Assembly (NCBI RefSeq): GCF_016802725.1
Contig: NC_052666.1
Coordinates: 811,001 to 875,000, forward strand
Direction of reading: 5' to 3'
Origin: Solenopsis invicta
Taxonomy: Eukaryota > Arthropoda > Insecta > Hymenoptera > Formicidae
Length of the DNA stretch: 64,000 bases
Below are positions 48,345-58,902 of this stretch, piece after piece. The position numbers and the translations under genes are program-made. The first letter of the stretch is position 1. Each line of letters starts with the position of its first letter. The notes beneath the pieces were generated by a model that was not told the origin of the DNA, did not search any database, and saw nothing but the letters and a program-made list of their open reading frames with translations.

Positions 48345-48565
48345 TCACGACTGTATTCGTTTGTTTTCGAAATTACAATGTATGTTTCTATTTTAATATT
48401 ACTCAATACACAGTCTCAATGTGAAGAAAAGTGATACATCAATGGAGATATAAAATTAATACAAATGTATTTTATTTCTAATTTATTTTACAGTATTTTG
48501 TATTTTCTTAATTTTTGAAACTATTATAGTTGTTGTACTTTCTTAGATGGTGCAATTTTTTTGTC
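48345..48565 (+). repeat. Dispersed repeat, inverted partner of 60640-60850
   Basis: The reverse complement of 60640-60850 matches over about 200 bp, including TAAATTAGAAATAAAATA and GATGGTGCAATTTTTTTG-type phrases. Confidence 0.75.
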
Positions 48566-48610
48566 TATTGTATCCATAATATCAATATTGAAAATTTCAG
48601 TTATCACTTT

Positions 48611-50323
48611 AATCTATAAAATTTTAATTTATATAAGTAAACTAAATAAAGCTTTAGATTCATTTCTTAACTGTAGAGTAATACACATATCTTTATACAC
48701 GCCATTCGTATTACGCTTATATCGAGATCGAAACAAATTGTTGTGACCAATAGTAATTATATAACACTCCTTAATATATAATTTGTACAATGTGATGTAA
48801 ATAAAACAGCCAAAACCATTTCAGAATGAATTCTTAAGATATTTCCTTCTGAAACTGAATGTAAGGAAGAGGCGGGGCAAATAATAACGGATTATTTTCT
48901 CTTTCTTCTGCAAACTGTTTTCAGGTTTTTAAGATATGATTTTTCACTAGAAAAATACTTTCTACTTTGAAATATAAGAAAAACTTAATTAGTGAGTAAT
49001 ATAATTAATATAGTAATATAATTAAGTCATGTATAAGATGATTAATCAGTGGTTTATATCATGGTGCCTTTTTCCTTGGTAACGGGATTTATAAAGAGAG
49101 CAAGGGCCAAGAGAGGAAAGGGGGCTGCAAATAACTGGCAGAGGCTTGACGACGAGGGTGGCAAGGGGGAAGAGGAGATTGCAGTACAAGCAAAGGATTA
49201 ACGACAAGGTTGGGGGGGGGGGAGCTGCAGATACAAGCAAGGGTTTGTTGACAAGGGGGATCGCAGTTGAAAGTTTCTCTTTCTCTCTCCTTCCCGTATA
49301 GTTTTCTATTAATTTAATCAATCGATTTTATATCAAATTATTAGTTTTATATAAATTTTATATGAATTTTATATTAATTTTATATCAATTCATTAAAATC
49401 AGTTTAATAATTGTTTGGGGCAACGTGACGCGTTCTCTCTCTTCCACCTATTGCTTTTTCTACCGGTATAAAGCAAATACCCCATTATTAAAAAAAAAGT
49501 TGGGAATATGGCACAATTAATGGCTCATTTATTACTAATTCATTGGTCTAGTCCCAAATTTATTTCTCTTACTTATTCGCTGGAAATTAAAATCAAAAGT
49601 GGAGGTAATGATTTAACGTTACGCTCTAGCATTCCCACTCTGGAAAGAAAATATAGAATACAGTAAACAAAAAAAAAACCAAGTACATTAGAATTTTTTT
49701 CTAATTAATTGCTCTAAAGTACTGCAAAGAAATATTAAAAACAATGATTAGTAATGGATTGAATCAATGTACAATGCCAGTGCCAACGTAACGTACAAAA
49801 GTAAAATATATGAAATAAATTAATTGCCATATTGATTTCGATGTCAAGATGTCTCCTGAATTTGTTGCTCTAAAGTAACTCGATCTAAAATTTGTTTTAA
49901 GCTCATGATACAGAAATATTTTAGAAAAATTTTCATCCTTTACTGCCGTTATAAAAAAGGTGTTACTATCAAAAAAATTACACACAAAAAATGGCAGATT
50001 CTGTGTGTAATTTTTATGTGTAATTTTTTCGGCAGTAATACTTTTTCATAAGAGTGGAATGCTTTTGATTGGCTGAGTTGCCTAACGATCTTTGCCTATA
50101 ATCGCGATAACAAATCTGCTGCTAGAACGAGTACCGAATGAGAAAAGACGGATAGCAAAAGGGAAAACAGGTCTCACTCTCCTTTCCTTTCTAACTCTCT
50201 CTCTCTGTGTAGCTCTCACTCTAAGATCTTTTGGATGGTAGGTCCAAGTAAAGGCGCAATACTCACAATAAAACAAGCGGCACTATCGATCACAGAAAGT
50301 AGTCACCTTCTTCTTACACCTAC
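48611..50323. repeat. Copy C of the dispersed segment
   Basis: Joins the 440-bp block shared with copy B, a G-rich block of three diverged roughly 45-bp repeats (49075-49270, with GCAAATAACTGG and GCAGATACAAGC starts and a run of about ten G), and the 1.05-kb repeat shared with copy A. The right end coincides with that of A (CTTACACCTACC). Confidence 0.8.
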
Positions 50324-51205
50324 CTTTTTTTGGATATTATGTTTTAATAGAAATTAGTAACAAAGCATAAATTATGAATTAAATGGTTTGTGAAGCTTAA
50401 TTAATCTTGTATTTTAATTTTAATTGATTATAATTAATTTTAATTAATTGTTGCTATTTGTTTAGTATGTAATGTAGATAAATATGAAGGTTTATATAAA
50501 GTAAAGTGATACTGAAAAGGTGTCTGTATTTATAGTTATCTGTCTTTGAAAAAGGATAAAAAAAAAATATCTTAGCTTCAATGTAAAATGTCAATAAATA
50601 ATCACCAGGACATGTTAGCCTTGTTTTATGGCTCCTATGCTCATCAAAGGTATATCATAAAGGAGGTAAGAAATATATACCTAGAAATCAATAGAAAGTA
50701 ATTAAGAGATGATCGTATGAATATATACATAGCAAATTGTAATCTACCTAATGTACGATTTGCATAAACATCGCATATGTTAAGAATACTGTTAAGGCGT
50801 AGGTATTTAGAAGCATTTGCATTTGTATTTGTTTTCGCATGTTGATGGAGCTCTGAGGTGATAATGAGGTAGCAATAGTATTTACTTTTACGTTTCTCGA
50901 GGTAGTGTATTTTGGTATAGATCTCAGATGTGTTTGCTTTAGGCGTCTCTGACTAGTTTGTTATAAGTTATAAATTGTATATATAAATATAGATATAAAA
51001 ATATAAGTAAAAGGTTGTAAGGTTTAGTTTAGTTAGTTTTATACTTATTGTATAAAACGTTATTAATTAGTTTTATACTTATTGTATATAACGTTGTTAA
51101 TTCAATATATGTTTATGTTCAATAGCTAACGTGTGATGATATGTAAAGATTTATAATGTAGGAAGACTCTACAATGTTCGTGTGTCTATCTGGAGACAGA
51201 GCAGG
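50324..51205. other. AT-rich intergenic DNA
   Basis: A short direct duplication of TTAGTTTTATACTTATTGTA (51034, 51068) is the only structure seen. Confidence 0.4.
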
Positions 51206-51210
51206 GAAGT

Positions 51211-51645
51211 GTTAAAAATTTACTGGTAACTCTCTAATGTCATCCCGAAGGTGTGTGCAAATTATAAAAAAATGAGCCCTCTTAGAAGTCAAGATTTAAA
51301 TAAATAATTGCTAGATTGAACGACTTTTTGTCGTATGTCTTGGAAATAAATTTGTTTATAAGTCGGCTTCTGAGAGGGCTCATTTGTTAAAAATTTACTG
51401 GTAACTCTCTATTGTCATCCCGAAGGTGTGTGCAAATTATAAAAAAATGAGCCCTCTTAGAAGTCGAGATTTAAATAAATAATTGCTAAATTGAACGACT
51501 TTTTGTCATATGTCTTGGAAATAAATTTGTTTATAAGTCGGCTTCTGAGAGGGCTCATTTGTTAAAAATTTACTGGTAACTCTCTAATGTCATCCCGAAG
51601 GTGTGCAAATTATAAAAAAATGAGCCCTCTTAGAAGTCGACATAC
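51211..51645. repeat. Tandem repeat, about 2.5 copies of a 176-bp unit with an internal foldback
   Basis: Units start with GTTAAAAATTTACTGGTAAC near 51211, 51388 and 51563. Each full unit holds an inverted-repeat element of about 115 bp (51271-51385 in the first) with ends AATGAGCCCTCTTAGAAGTC and, inverted, AATGAGCCCTCTCAGAAGCC. The third unit is cut at about 51640. Confidence 0.85.
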
Positions 51646-51807
51646 AAACTTATTTTCGGGAATTTAATTCCGAATGCAGCCCGTAATTCTCTGAAAATCT
51701 TATATGATGTTTTTAGCATGTTTTTTTTGTTAAACCTAAAGTGTCACTTTGTACCACTGTTGTGTAGTGGTATGCTGTTAAAGTAGTTGCTTAAACAAAT
51801 TTGTGAG

Positions 51808-51893
51808 AGCAGCAGACGCTGTGAGCGAAAACTTAGTTGAGAACCGCTGCGTCGAGCGTGTTGCGCAGCGGCCGTCTGCTAAGTCCGTCTGCT
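51808..51893. other. Nested GC-rich inverted repeats, possible structured RNA or cruciform
   Basis: AGCAGACG (51809) pairs with CGTCTGCT (51885), and inside it CCGCTGCG pairs with CGCAGCGG around a 12-base loop. GC-rich in an AT-rich context. No tRNA or snoRNA signature recognised. Confidence 0.4.
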
Positions 51894-51899
51894 AGCTTC

Positions 51900-52380
51900 A
51901 GCATCATGTACTAAGTAAGCATTTATTTCGCAATTTTAAGAGAGATTATTATTATATTTTTTGGGGGAGGGCGGGGGATAAAATACTAATTATCTATTTA
52001 TTTATTTGATTTGAACGCAACAATGTGCAAATTCTGATGGTATCATTAATCTCGTTATTTTGTTATATTTAGCTGAATCTTGTTATAAGAGTGAATGAGC
52101 CGTTTCTATACAGAATATTTGATTATAAATTAAACATTACGACTCGTTAATCTCGTGAATAATTCTTGAAAAACAGACTCATGGAATACAAAAATGATAC
52201 ATAATAATCTTGTCTAGAACAAGAGAAAGTTGTGAAGAAGTGTGGCAATAGTTGCACCTTATTGCGTTCTCTTTTTTTTTCAAAACATGAATAACTAAGG
52301 TAAATTATAATTGTAGATTCATCCTAATTTATATACATATATGTATATGTATTTTTTTTATGCGAAGATAAGATAGCCGG
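51900..52380. other. AT-rich intergenic DNA
   Basis: Nothing recognised apart from a short G run near 51960. Confidence 0.4.
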
Positions 52381-52384
52381 GAGT

Positions 52385-52650
52385 ACTCACTTGCTTCCGG
52401 TTTATCAAGCGCTCAATAATATAATCTTTAACAAGGTTCCTTCTCCTCTGGTAGTGAATCCTCGTTTCTTTTTACGGAACTGGATGTGCAGATTGCTTGG
52501 TTTTTCACCGTACGATATTCACGAACTCCGTGCGATAATTACAAATGGCGGCTCAGACTGCCTCGTGCCGCATGGCGTGATAGGCCATAGGCCGCCGAGC
52601 GCTCCCTACTCTCGTTCATACATCCTTTCTTCTTCTTCTTCTTTTTAAAT
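52385..52650 (-). other. Possible untranslated first exon with splice donor
   Basis: A GC-richer block; read on the minus strand it contains GCCGCCATTTG (inverse AAATGGCGGC, a YY1-like site) and ends with GAAGCAA followed by GTGAGTACTC, a strong donor consensus. No open reading frame of note. It would belong to a gene extending left, for which no coding exon was seen. Confidence 0.25.
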
Positions 52651-52889
52651 TGGCACACCCGTCCCCAGTGAATTTAGAGCAGGGACGATTTGGCCATTGC
52701 AGAAATTTGTATGGGAAACAAAAGGCTTAAATAGGAATACAGGATATGATTGCACAAAAAGTAAGGAGGATTGCGTCAGCAATCCTAACCGCGCTTTTTC
52801 ACTCTATTACAAACACGCTTACTGGTACACGGCCAACCAGCGACTCCACACATCCTGTCAAATGTTATACTTCCTCCATGGTCAGAGAG

Positions 52890-53124
52890 TAGAGTCCTAT
52901 ATAAAGAGAGAAGCGACATCGAATCCCCACCACAACTTTCAGTATCCAATTAAGTCCTCCACCGCCAATTTGGGACCGCTCCAACGTCATCAAACACCAT
53001 TCGTATCATTCTGCAAACAGCTGTGATCACAATATGGCTGCTCGCTTAGCCAATCAAGTATCAATCAGATTACCAATCAGAGCTTTAGACATCAATGTCG
53101 CTTCTCTCTTTATATAGGACTCTA
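52890..53124 (+). mobile_element. 235-bp TIR element, left member of an inverted pair
   Basis: Both ends carry TAGAGTCCTATATAAAGAGA as an inverted terminal repeat. No ORF of its own. GTCAGAGAG precedes it; TCTCTGAC, the inverse, follows it. Confidence 0.85.
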
Positions 53125-53132
53125 TCTCTGAC

Positions 53133-53367
53133 TAGAGTCCTATATAAAGAGAGAAGCGACATTGATGTCTAAAGCTTTGATTGGTAATCTGATTGATACT
53201 TGATTGGCTAAGCGAGCAGCTATATTGTGACCACAGCTGTTTGCAGAATGATACGAATGGTGTTTGATGATGTTGGAGCGGTCCCAAATTGGCGATGGAG
53301 GACTCAATTGGATACTGAAAGTTGTGGTGGGGGTTCGATGTCGCTTCTCTCTTTATATAGGACTCTA
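53133..53367 (-). mobile_element. 235-bp TIR element, right member of the inverted pair
   Basis: The reverse complement of 52890-53124 with only a few mismatches and exactly equal length. The spacer is 8 bp (TCTCTGAC, 53125-53132), and GTCAGAGAG follows on the right. The pair forms a 478-bp near-perfect hairpin. Confidence 0.85.
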
Positions 53368-53655
53368 GTCAGAGAGGAACCTGCCTGTGTCAAGCGCGCC
53401 AGGCTCACGTCTTGTCAACCCGCTCGATTTGAATCGCTACGCCGATCAAATTTAACAATAGCTAATAGTTTTAGTAGTTCTTTCTTACATTTAAAGTACT
53501 AACGCAAGTATTTCAATACTTGCGTGTGTAGTAATGAAATACTGAAGTATTGAAGAAACTAATAATTGAGCTCAGACTAGGGGCGGATTTTCCACTAGGC
53601 TGGATAGGCTATAGCCTAGGGCGGCAAATTTTAGGGGCGGCAAATTTTCAACTTT

Positions 53656-54452
53656 TGCATTAAAAAAAATTTATTAGCACTCGATTTATATTTGAAATAC
53701 ATTCTGATTTTCATCAAAAGATATTGATAGATTTATATCATAATATAAATATGTTCGTGATCATTATTGTTAAAGATCGTATAAAGTGCTATTTTTTCCG
53801 GCGTTTTCGGCAAAAATTATTTCCCGTTTTTCTCCTCCAATTCTCAACCGATTTTGCTGAAATTTTTTCTTTGAGTTTTTTTAATAGTAAAATTAATTTT
53901 ACGTTCTTTACATTTCTGGGTTTATATGTTCGGAGTAACATTAAATATCATAGAAAAAAATGTCAACAAAATCGGTTGAGAAGTGGAGAAGAAAAGCTGG
54001 AAACGTGCGCGCGCGAGAGAGAATGTGCATATGCATGTGAGTTTCATTTGTGGCGCCGTTGCTCGAACTCGAAAAACAGTAGAAAATCAAAGAATAGGGA
54101 TAGACGAGATGCTGGCGCATTAATGTACAGAAGGAGCGAGCGACTCGTGACTCGATTGTCATTGCAAACAGTGAATATTCAGCGACGAAATACATTTTTA
54201 AGAATCAACCTTATTTCTGTGCCTTTTTTCCTCAGTATATTCAATAGCATAAATGTATGGTATTATTGTGCAAATTACGTTCCAGTAAATAGTTCCAGAA
54301 GTGTTTTAGGTATGTATAATAAATCAGAAAAAATTTAGAACATTTTTTTTAATCTGAAAAAGTTAATTTTTTTAAAGTATTTTTTGTGCGATTATTAGAA
54401 AGTGATATATATTTATAAATTTTTATAGAACTATTTTTTACAAAGTTCAACG
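53656..54452 (+). promoter_or_regulatory. Internal 5' region of the hAT element
   Basis: Lies between the left end and the transposase ATG. It contains an inverted pair, TTCTCAACCGATTTTG (about 53840) and CAAAATCGGTTGAGAA (about 53967). A 204-codon ORF here (53724-54338) has no recognisable similarity and odd composition; probably not coding. Confidence 0.4.
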
Positions 54453-56907
54453 ATGAGTGACGGAAGAAAACGATTAAGCGGTTATCAATTCAGAAAAAAT
54501 GCTAAAGAAAAAAGGGAGAAAGAAGAAAAAGTATTGAAACAAACTGCTACACTAGAATTATTTTTTTCAAAGTCTAACAGTACTAGTGTTGCTTGTGCTA
54601 GTACAAGAAATGATAATAGTGAAACAGAAGCAGTTAAACGTGATAGTATCTTAAATCAGTCCACGACTGCAGTTTGCAAGGAAGAAAATGACATAATAAT
54701 AAAAGACGTAGAAAAAGAGACAACAACAATAAACGAGATCGTCAGTACATGCGATAAAGACCCGGCTAAATGGATATTAAATGAATCAACTCGCGATTAT
54801 TTTGCTGTCAACAGATTTATATAAAATAAAGATGCTGATTTTAAATTATCGAAACGAGAATATTCTGATCAAGCATGCTATTTTTCATCGAGTTTATTTC
54901 AACGTAAATTATTAAATGGTGAAAAAAGTTCAAGAACATGGCTTATATATTCTGAAAGTACAAATCGTGTATTTTGTGGACCATGTCGATTATTAAATGT
55001 GAATAATTATTTTGCAAAAGAAGGTTTCAATGACTGGAAAAATATGATCAAATCTATAGAATGTCACGAAAATTACAATTTTCATAAATCATCTATATTA
55101 ACTTTAAAAATAAGAGGAAATAAAATAGGACAAGTTGATAAAACGTTGATAAAGCAATTAGATGAAGAAATATCTTATTGGAGAAAAGTGTTAGAAAGAG
55201 TAGTAGCTGTTGTGAGGTCACTTTCTTCCCGTGCACTTCCATTGAGAGGTCACGAAGAAAAGTTTGGATCACCCAAAAAACTTTCTTATGGCACTAGAAT
55301 TAATCTCACAATTTGACCCTTTTTTGGCCGAACATATTAAAAGATATGGTAATCTAGGTAGTGGGCACACTAATTATTTATCTGCAACGATTTATGAAGA
55401 ATTAATTCAGCTAATGGCCAAGAAGACACAAGAGACTATTCTTGCAGAAATTAAAAAAGCGAAATATTATTCTGTGATAATAGACTCGACACCCGATATA
55501 TCTCATATCGATCAGTTGTCTTTTATTATAAGATATGTTCAAGAATGTAGTTCACCAGTAGAACGTTTTATTACGTTTCTTCCAAATACAGGACATAAAT
55601 CACAGGAATTAGCAGAAACCGTCAGCAAAACACTTATTGATTTGGATATTGACATATCTAGTTGTAGAGGCCAATCTTATGATAATGCTGCTAATATGTC
55701 TGGTGATTATTCGGGACTTCAGATGAGAATCAAAGAACTAAATCCTTTAGCTGAGTATGTGCCATGTGCTGCTCATTCGTTAAATCTCGTAGAAACCTGT
55801 GCCGCAAGTTGTTGTACTGAAGCAACAAATTTTTTCGGTGTCCTCCAGGAACTTTTTAATTTTTTCTCGGCATCCACACACCGGTGGGAAATATTACAAT
55901 CATATATGAAAGCCAAACTAACACTGAAGCGACTGTCAACAACACGGTGGTCTGCTGGAGATGACGCTTGCCGAAGTTTGAATCTTGGTTGGAGATTATT
56001 GAAGCTTTGTCCTTCATTGAAAATAACGCAGCAGAAAAAAATATAACTAGAAGTGAAGCAAAGGGATTGCGAATTCGTTTAGAACAATTAGAAACCGCGT
56101 TTATGGCTATATTTTGGGGTACTTTGCTTTCAAGATTAAACGCATCAAGTAATAAACTACAAAGTATAGATATTGATATCTCCATTGTTTTAGAATTGTA
56201 TAAGTCTCTTATTAATTTCGTCCAAAGGATTAGAAACGACTTTGATGAATTTGAGAACAAAGCGAAATTATTGTCAAATGAGCAGAAATACGAAAGATGT
56301 AAATCCCGAATAAAGAAAAGAAAATTGCAACTTGACGAATCACGAGATGGCGATGCTGATGAAACGTTCAGCAGCAGAGATCGTTTTTGAATTAAAACAT
56401 TTCTTGTAATTTTAGATAGTTTACGAACTGAATTAGAAAATGGTGTTCTGGGTATGAACTTATACATGATAGATTCATTGTGCTCATCAAATTAAGAGAG
56501 TTGAGTAGAAATAAGAGAACATGCTATCCGCGTCTGTGAAGGCTTTCCCGATGATATTGAACTCAGTATTGTTGAAGAATTGTTACATTTGCGTGAACAA
56601 TTACTCTTGCCAGAAAATATATCCGTGTCAGTGCAAGATATATGCACATGGATGAATAAACATGATTTATGCGAATGTGAATATTGCAGCAAGAATATTT
56701 AGAACTAAAGCATCCTCAAACTGTACGGCTGAACGTTCATTTTCGTGCTTGCGACGAATAAAAAATTATTTGCGATCTGCAATGTCAGAAGATAGATTAA
56801 ACGCGTTGGCACTTCTGTCAATTGAGTCCGAAATAATGTCAAGAATATCTTTTGATGACATTATTCATTCGTTTGCTAAAATAAAAGCGAGGCGACATTT
56901 TGTTTAA
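54453..56907 (+). pseudogene. hAT transposase, ZMYM1-like, inactivated
   Basis: It would cut and paste the element. From 5' to 3': a basic Lys/Glu-rich start; a TTF-type zinc-finger region near 54930-54990 (RTWLIYSESTNRVFCGPC); a DUF4371-like catalytic part at 55264-56046 with VIIDSTPDISHIDQLSF, which holds a likely catalytic Asp, and CRGQSYDNAANMSG; and a C-terminal dimerisation block near 56716-56800 with NCTAERSFSCLRRIKNYLRS. Breaks: TAA at 54822 in an otherwise continuous frame to 55316, a frameshift near 55270, another near 55970, TGA at 56388, stops near 56493, and a frameshift near 56680. The order and completeness of domains make the family call firm. Confidence 0.9.
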
Positions 56908-57248
56908 ACTTTGATATACTTTTTTAACAAGAAAATTGTTTTGTTAATATAGTTCCTGATTTCCAAAGATTAGTTCAAGATTAGTTTAAGTTAAGTTTAA
57001 GATTTAAGCTGATTATTTTATATTCCAAAAAAGAATTTTAAAAATCAATGTAGTGTGTTATTTATTATTATTCAAAAAATCCTATATATAAGATACTTGT
57101 TTCCTATTTTATTATCTATTTGTCTTTAAATAATAAAAAAATTCCCCCTTGCTCCACTGTCATTAAGGCAAATTTGATTCACCCTAGGGGCGGCAAATTT
57201 GATTCAGCCTAGGGGCGGCAGAAACTGAAATCCGTCCCTGGCTCAGAC

Positions 57249-58250
57249 ATGAAGTACTGATAGGATGAGCAAGTAGTTTTACTAGTAATTTATTATTTGG
57301 TCTAGTATTTAACTGATAAAAATGGGATTCAACTACTGAGGCAAACACTGAAGTACTGAATTCATATATAATTTATTGCCCTTAAATTTTTTAATGTCAT
57401 ACTCTACTTCTAGAGTATTTTATTTAATATAATAGTAAGATAAATGCATATCTCAAATGCGTTACGATTTTTGCATTTTTTATATTTCGAGCAAAGGTGT
57501 ATAATATATCCAATATACAAAATATAATTATAAAATAAGCAATTATAAATGAAAGTAGAAAAAACAGACAAACTTATATTTAATTAATATTTTTATTTTT
57601 AGGTAAGAAAAACAAAATTATATAAGAATTGACAAAAAATTACTTTTATTAATTTTTTTTCTTACAGAAAAACAATTTTTATTTTTAAGAAAAAGTCATC
57701 ATGTAGATAAAAATATTACTTAAAACTATTTATTGGAACTTTAATAGGTATCACAAATTAAGATAAACACAATAATATATAAGGCAAATGACTAATAATG
57801 TATGTCTTAAAGCTGTATAGGAAATTTCTCAAAACATTAAGAAAATTATGAAAAAAGTACAAATCGCTTTTTATATTACATGAGGTAGGTAGAAAAAATT
57901 TGGCGGTGATTTTCTATATCTCGATAAAAAATATCTATTTCTTATTTTAATAAGAAATAGATGTGTTTTAATGAAAATGTAATTAATAAATAAAATAACG
58001 AAATAAGAAATAATTTTTAAAAATCTGAATTTTTTAATTTAAGTACTTAGTACAAGTACTTTAAATATTCAAGGTAATTTATGTAAAGTTTTATTGTGAT
58101 GCAGAGTCAGTTTTATAAAATAAACAAAATTTATATACTTATTTATGTAAAAAATAACTAAACAATCACAATAAAACTTAATTTTGTATAAATCATCTTG
58201 AATACTTAAAATATAATACACCAAAAAATTGAGACTTTTTGAATGTTGTA
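57249..58250. repeat. AT-rich DNA with inverted repeats
   Basis: A 14-bp arm palindrome (ATCTATTTCTTATT, about 57928-57962) and a longer inverted repeat with arms at about 58060-58100 and 58164-58210 (CACAATAAAACTT on one side, AAGTTTTATTGTG on the other). No gene recognised. Confidence 0.5.
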
Positions 58251-58408
58251 AAAAAATTTAATTTTTAATAACAAATAAAGTAAATAAACTATATAAATAT
58301 GTTATATAAAAAAATACAATCTTATTCATATATCTTTTACATGTATATAGTTTACATGTATAAAGTATTAAATATTAAAGACATTTCCAAATTTTATTTT
58401 CTTATAAT

Positions 58409-58813
58409 TTACAGAGACTGTATGTTCAATACATCCTTAATCTCTCTCTCTAAAGAATTTACTAAGCAGTACACGCCTAGTTTTCTGTTATATGGCATTA
58501 CAATACCTTTACACTCTATCATTTCGGGATAAATAGTCACACATTCTGAAGTTATTTCCATAATACTACAAAAAATATCAGAGGAGACATCAAGTAAGCG
58601 ATCTCGGCAAAGAGTTTCATTTGTTAAATGAAGATGTATACTTAATAAAATGCATTTTGTATTGTTGGATTGAACAGTTCTAACTATAAGCGCATGTGAT
58701 ATGGAAAGCACCGTTTTGTCCTGCAAACGAACAATATTATTAACGTGCTCCCTCATATGTTTATATTCTTTCACATGAATCAAAATGTTTTTATAAATAA
58801 ATCTATGAAACAA
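58409..58813 (-). CDS. Hypothetical 134-codon ORF
   Basis: A minus-strand ORF from ATG 58813 to a stop at 58409 with ordinary composition (M, I, L, C, H rich), upstream of and divergent from the P-like transposase. No signal peptide or domain recognised. It could be an exon of an unknown gene, a transposon accessory ORF or chance. Confidence 0.3.
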   Translation of the reverse strand: MFHRFIYKNILIHVKEYKHMREHVNNIVRLQDKTVLSISHALIVRTVQSNNTKCILLSIHLHLTNETLCRDRLLDVSSDIFCSIMEITSECVTIYPEMIECKGIVMPYNRKLGVYCLVNSLEREIKDVLNIQSL

Positions 58814-58902
58814 GTTAACTTGTTGATCTGTTACATTAACAAGTTTTCCACAGCAACTTTTTGAGTTAATGTTAATTATTATTAGTTGCTTAAGTTGTTA
58901 TC

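Larger units (their letters stand above)
53578..57240 (+). mobile_element. Full-length hAT transposon with 8-bp target duplication
   Basis: Ends are TAGGGGCGGATTTT and, inverted, CAGGGACGGATTTC; both sides are flanked by GCTCAGAC (53570-53577, 57241-57248), the 8-bp duplication expected for hAT. Subterminal GGGGCGGCAAATTT motifs recur at both ends (two near 53622-53650, two near 57187-57220). The 3,663-bp length fits an autonomous copy, but its transposase is broken. Confidence 0.93.

Noticed and set aside
52697..53502. ORFs of 91-109 codons around the inverted pair
   Set aside because: They read through MITE sequence and its inverted copy; no protein features.
53724..54338. 204-codon ORF upstream of the hAT transposase
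   Set aside because: No similarity, low-complexity hydrophobic start, contains an inverted repeat; it lies in the element's 5' non-coding region.
55856..56467. 203-codon minus-strand ORF
   Set aside because: Antisense shadow of the hAT transposase.
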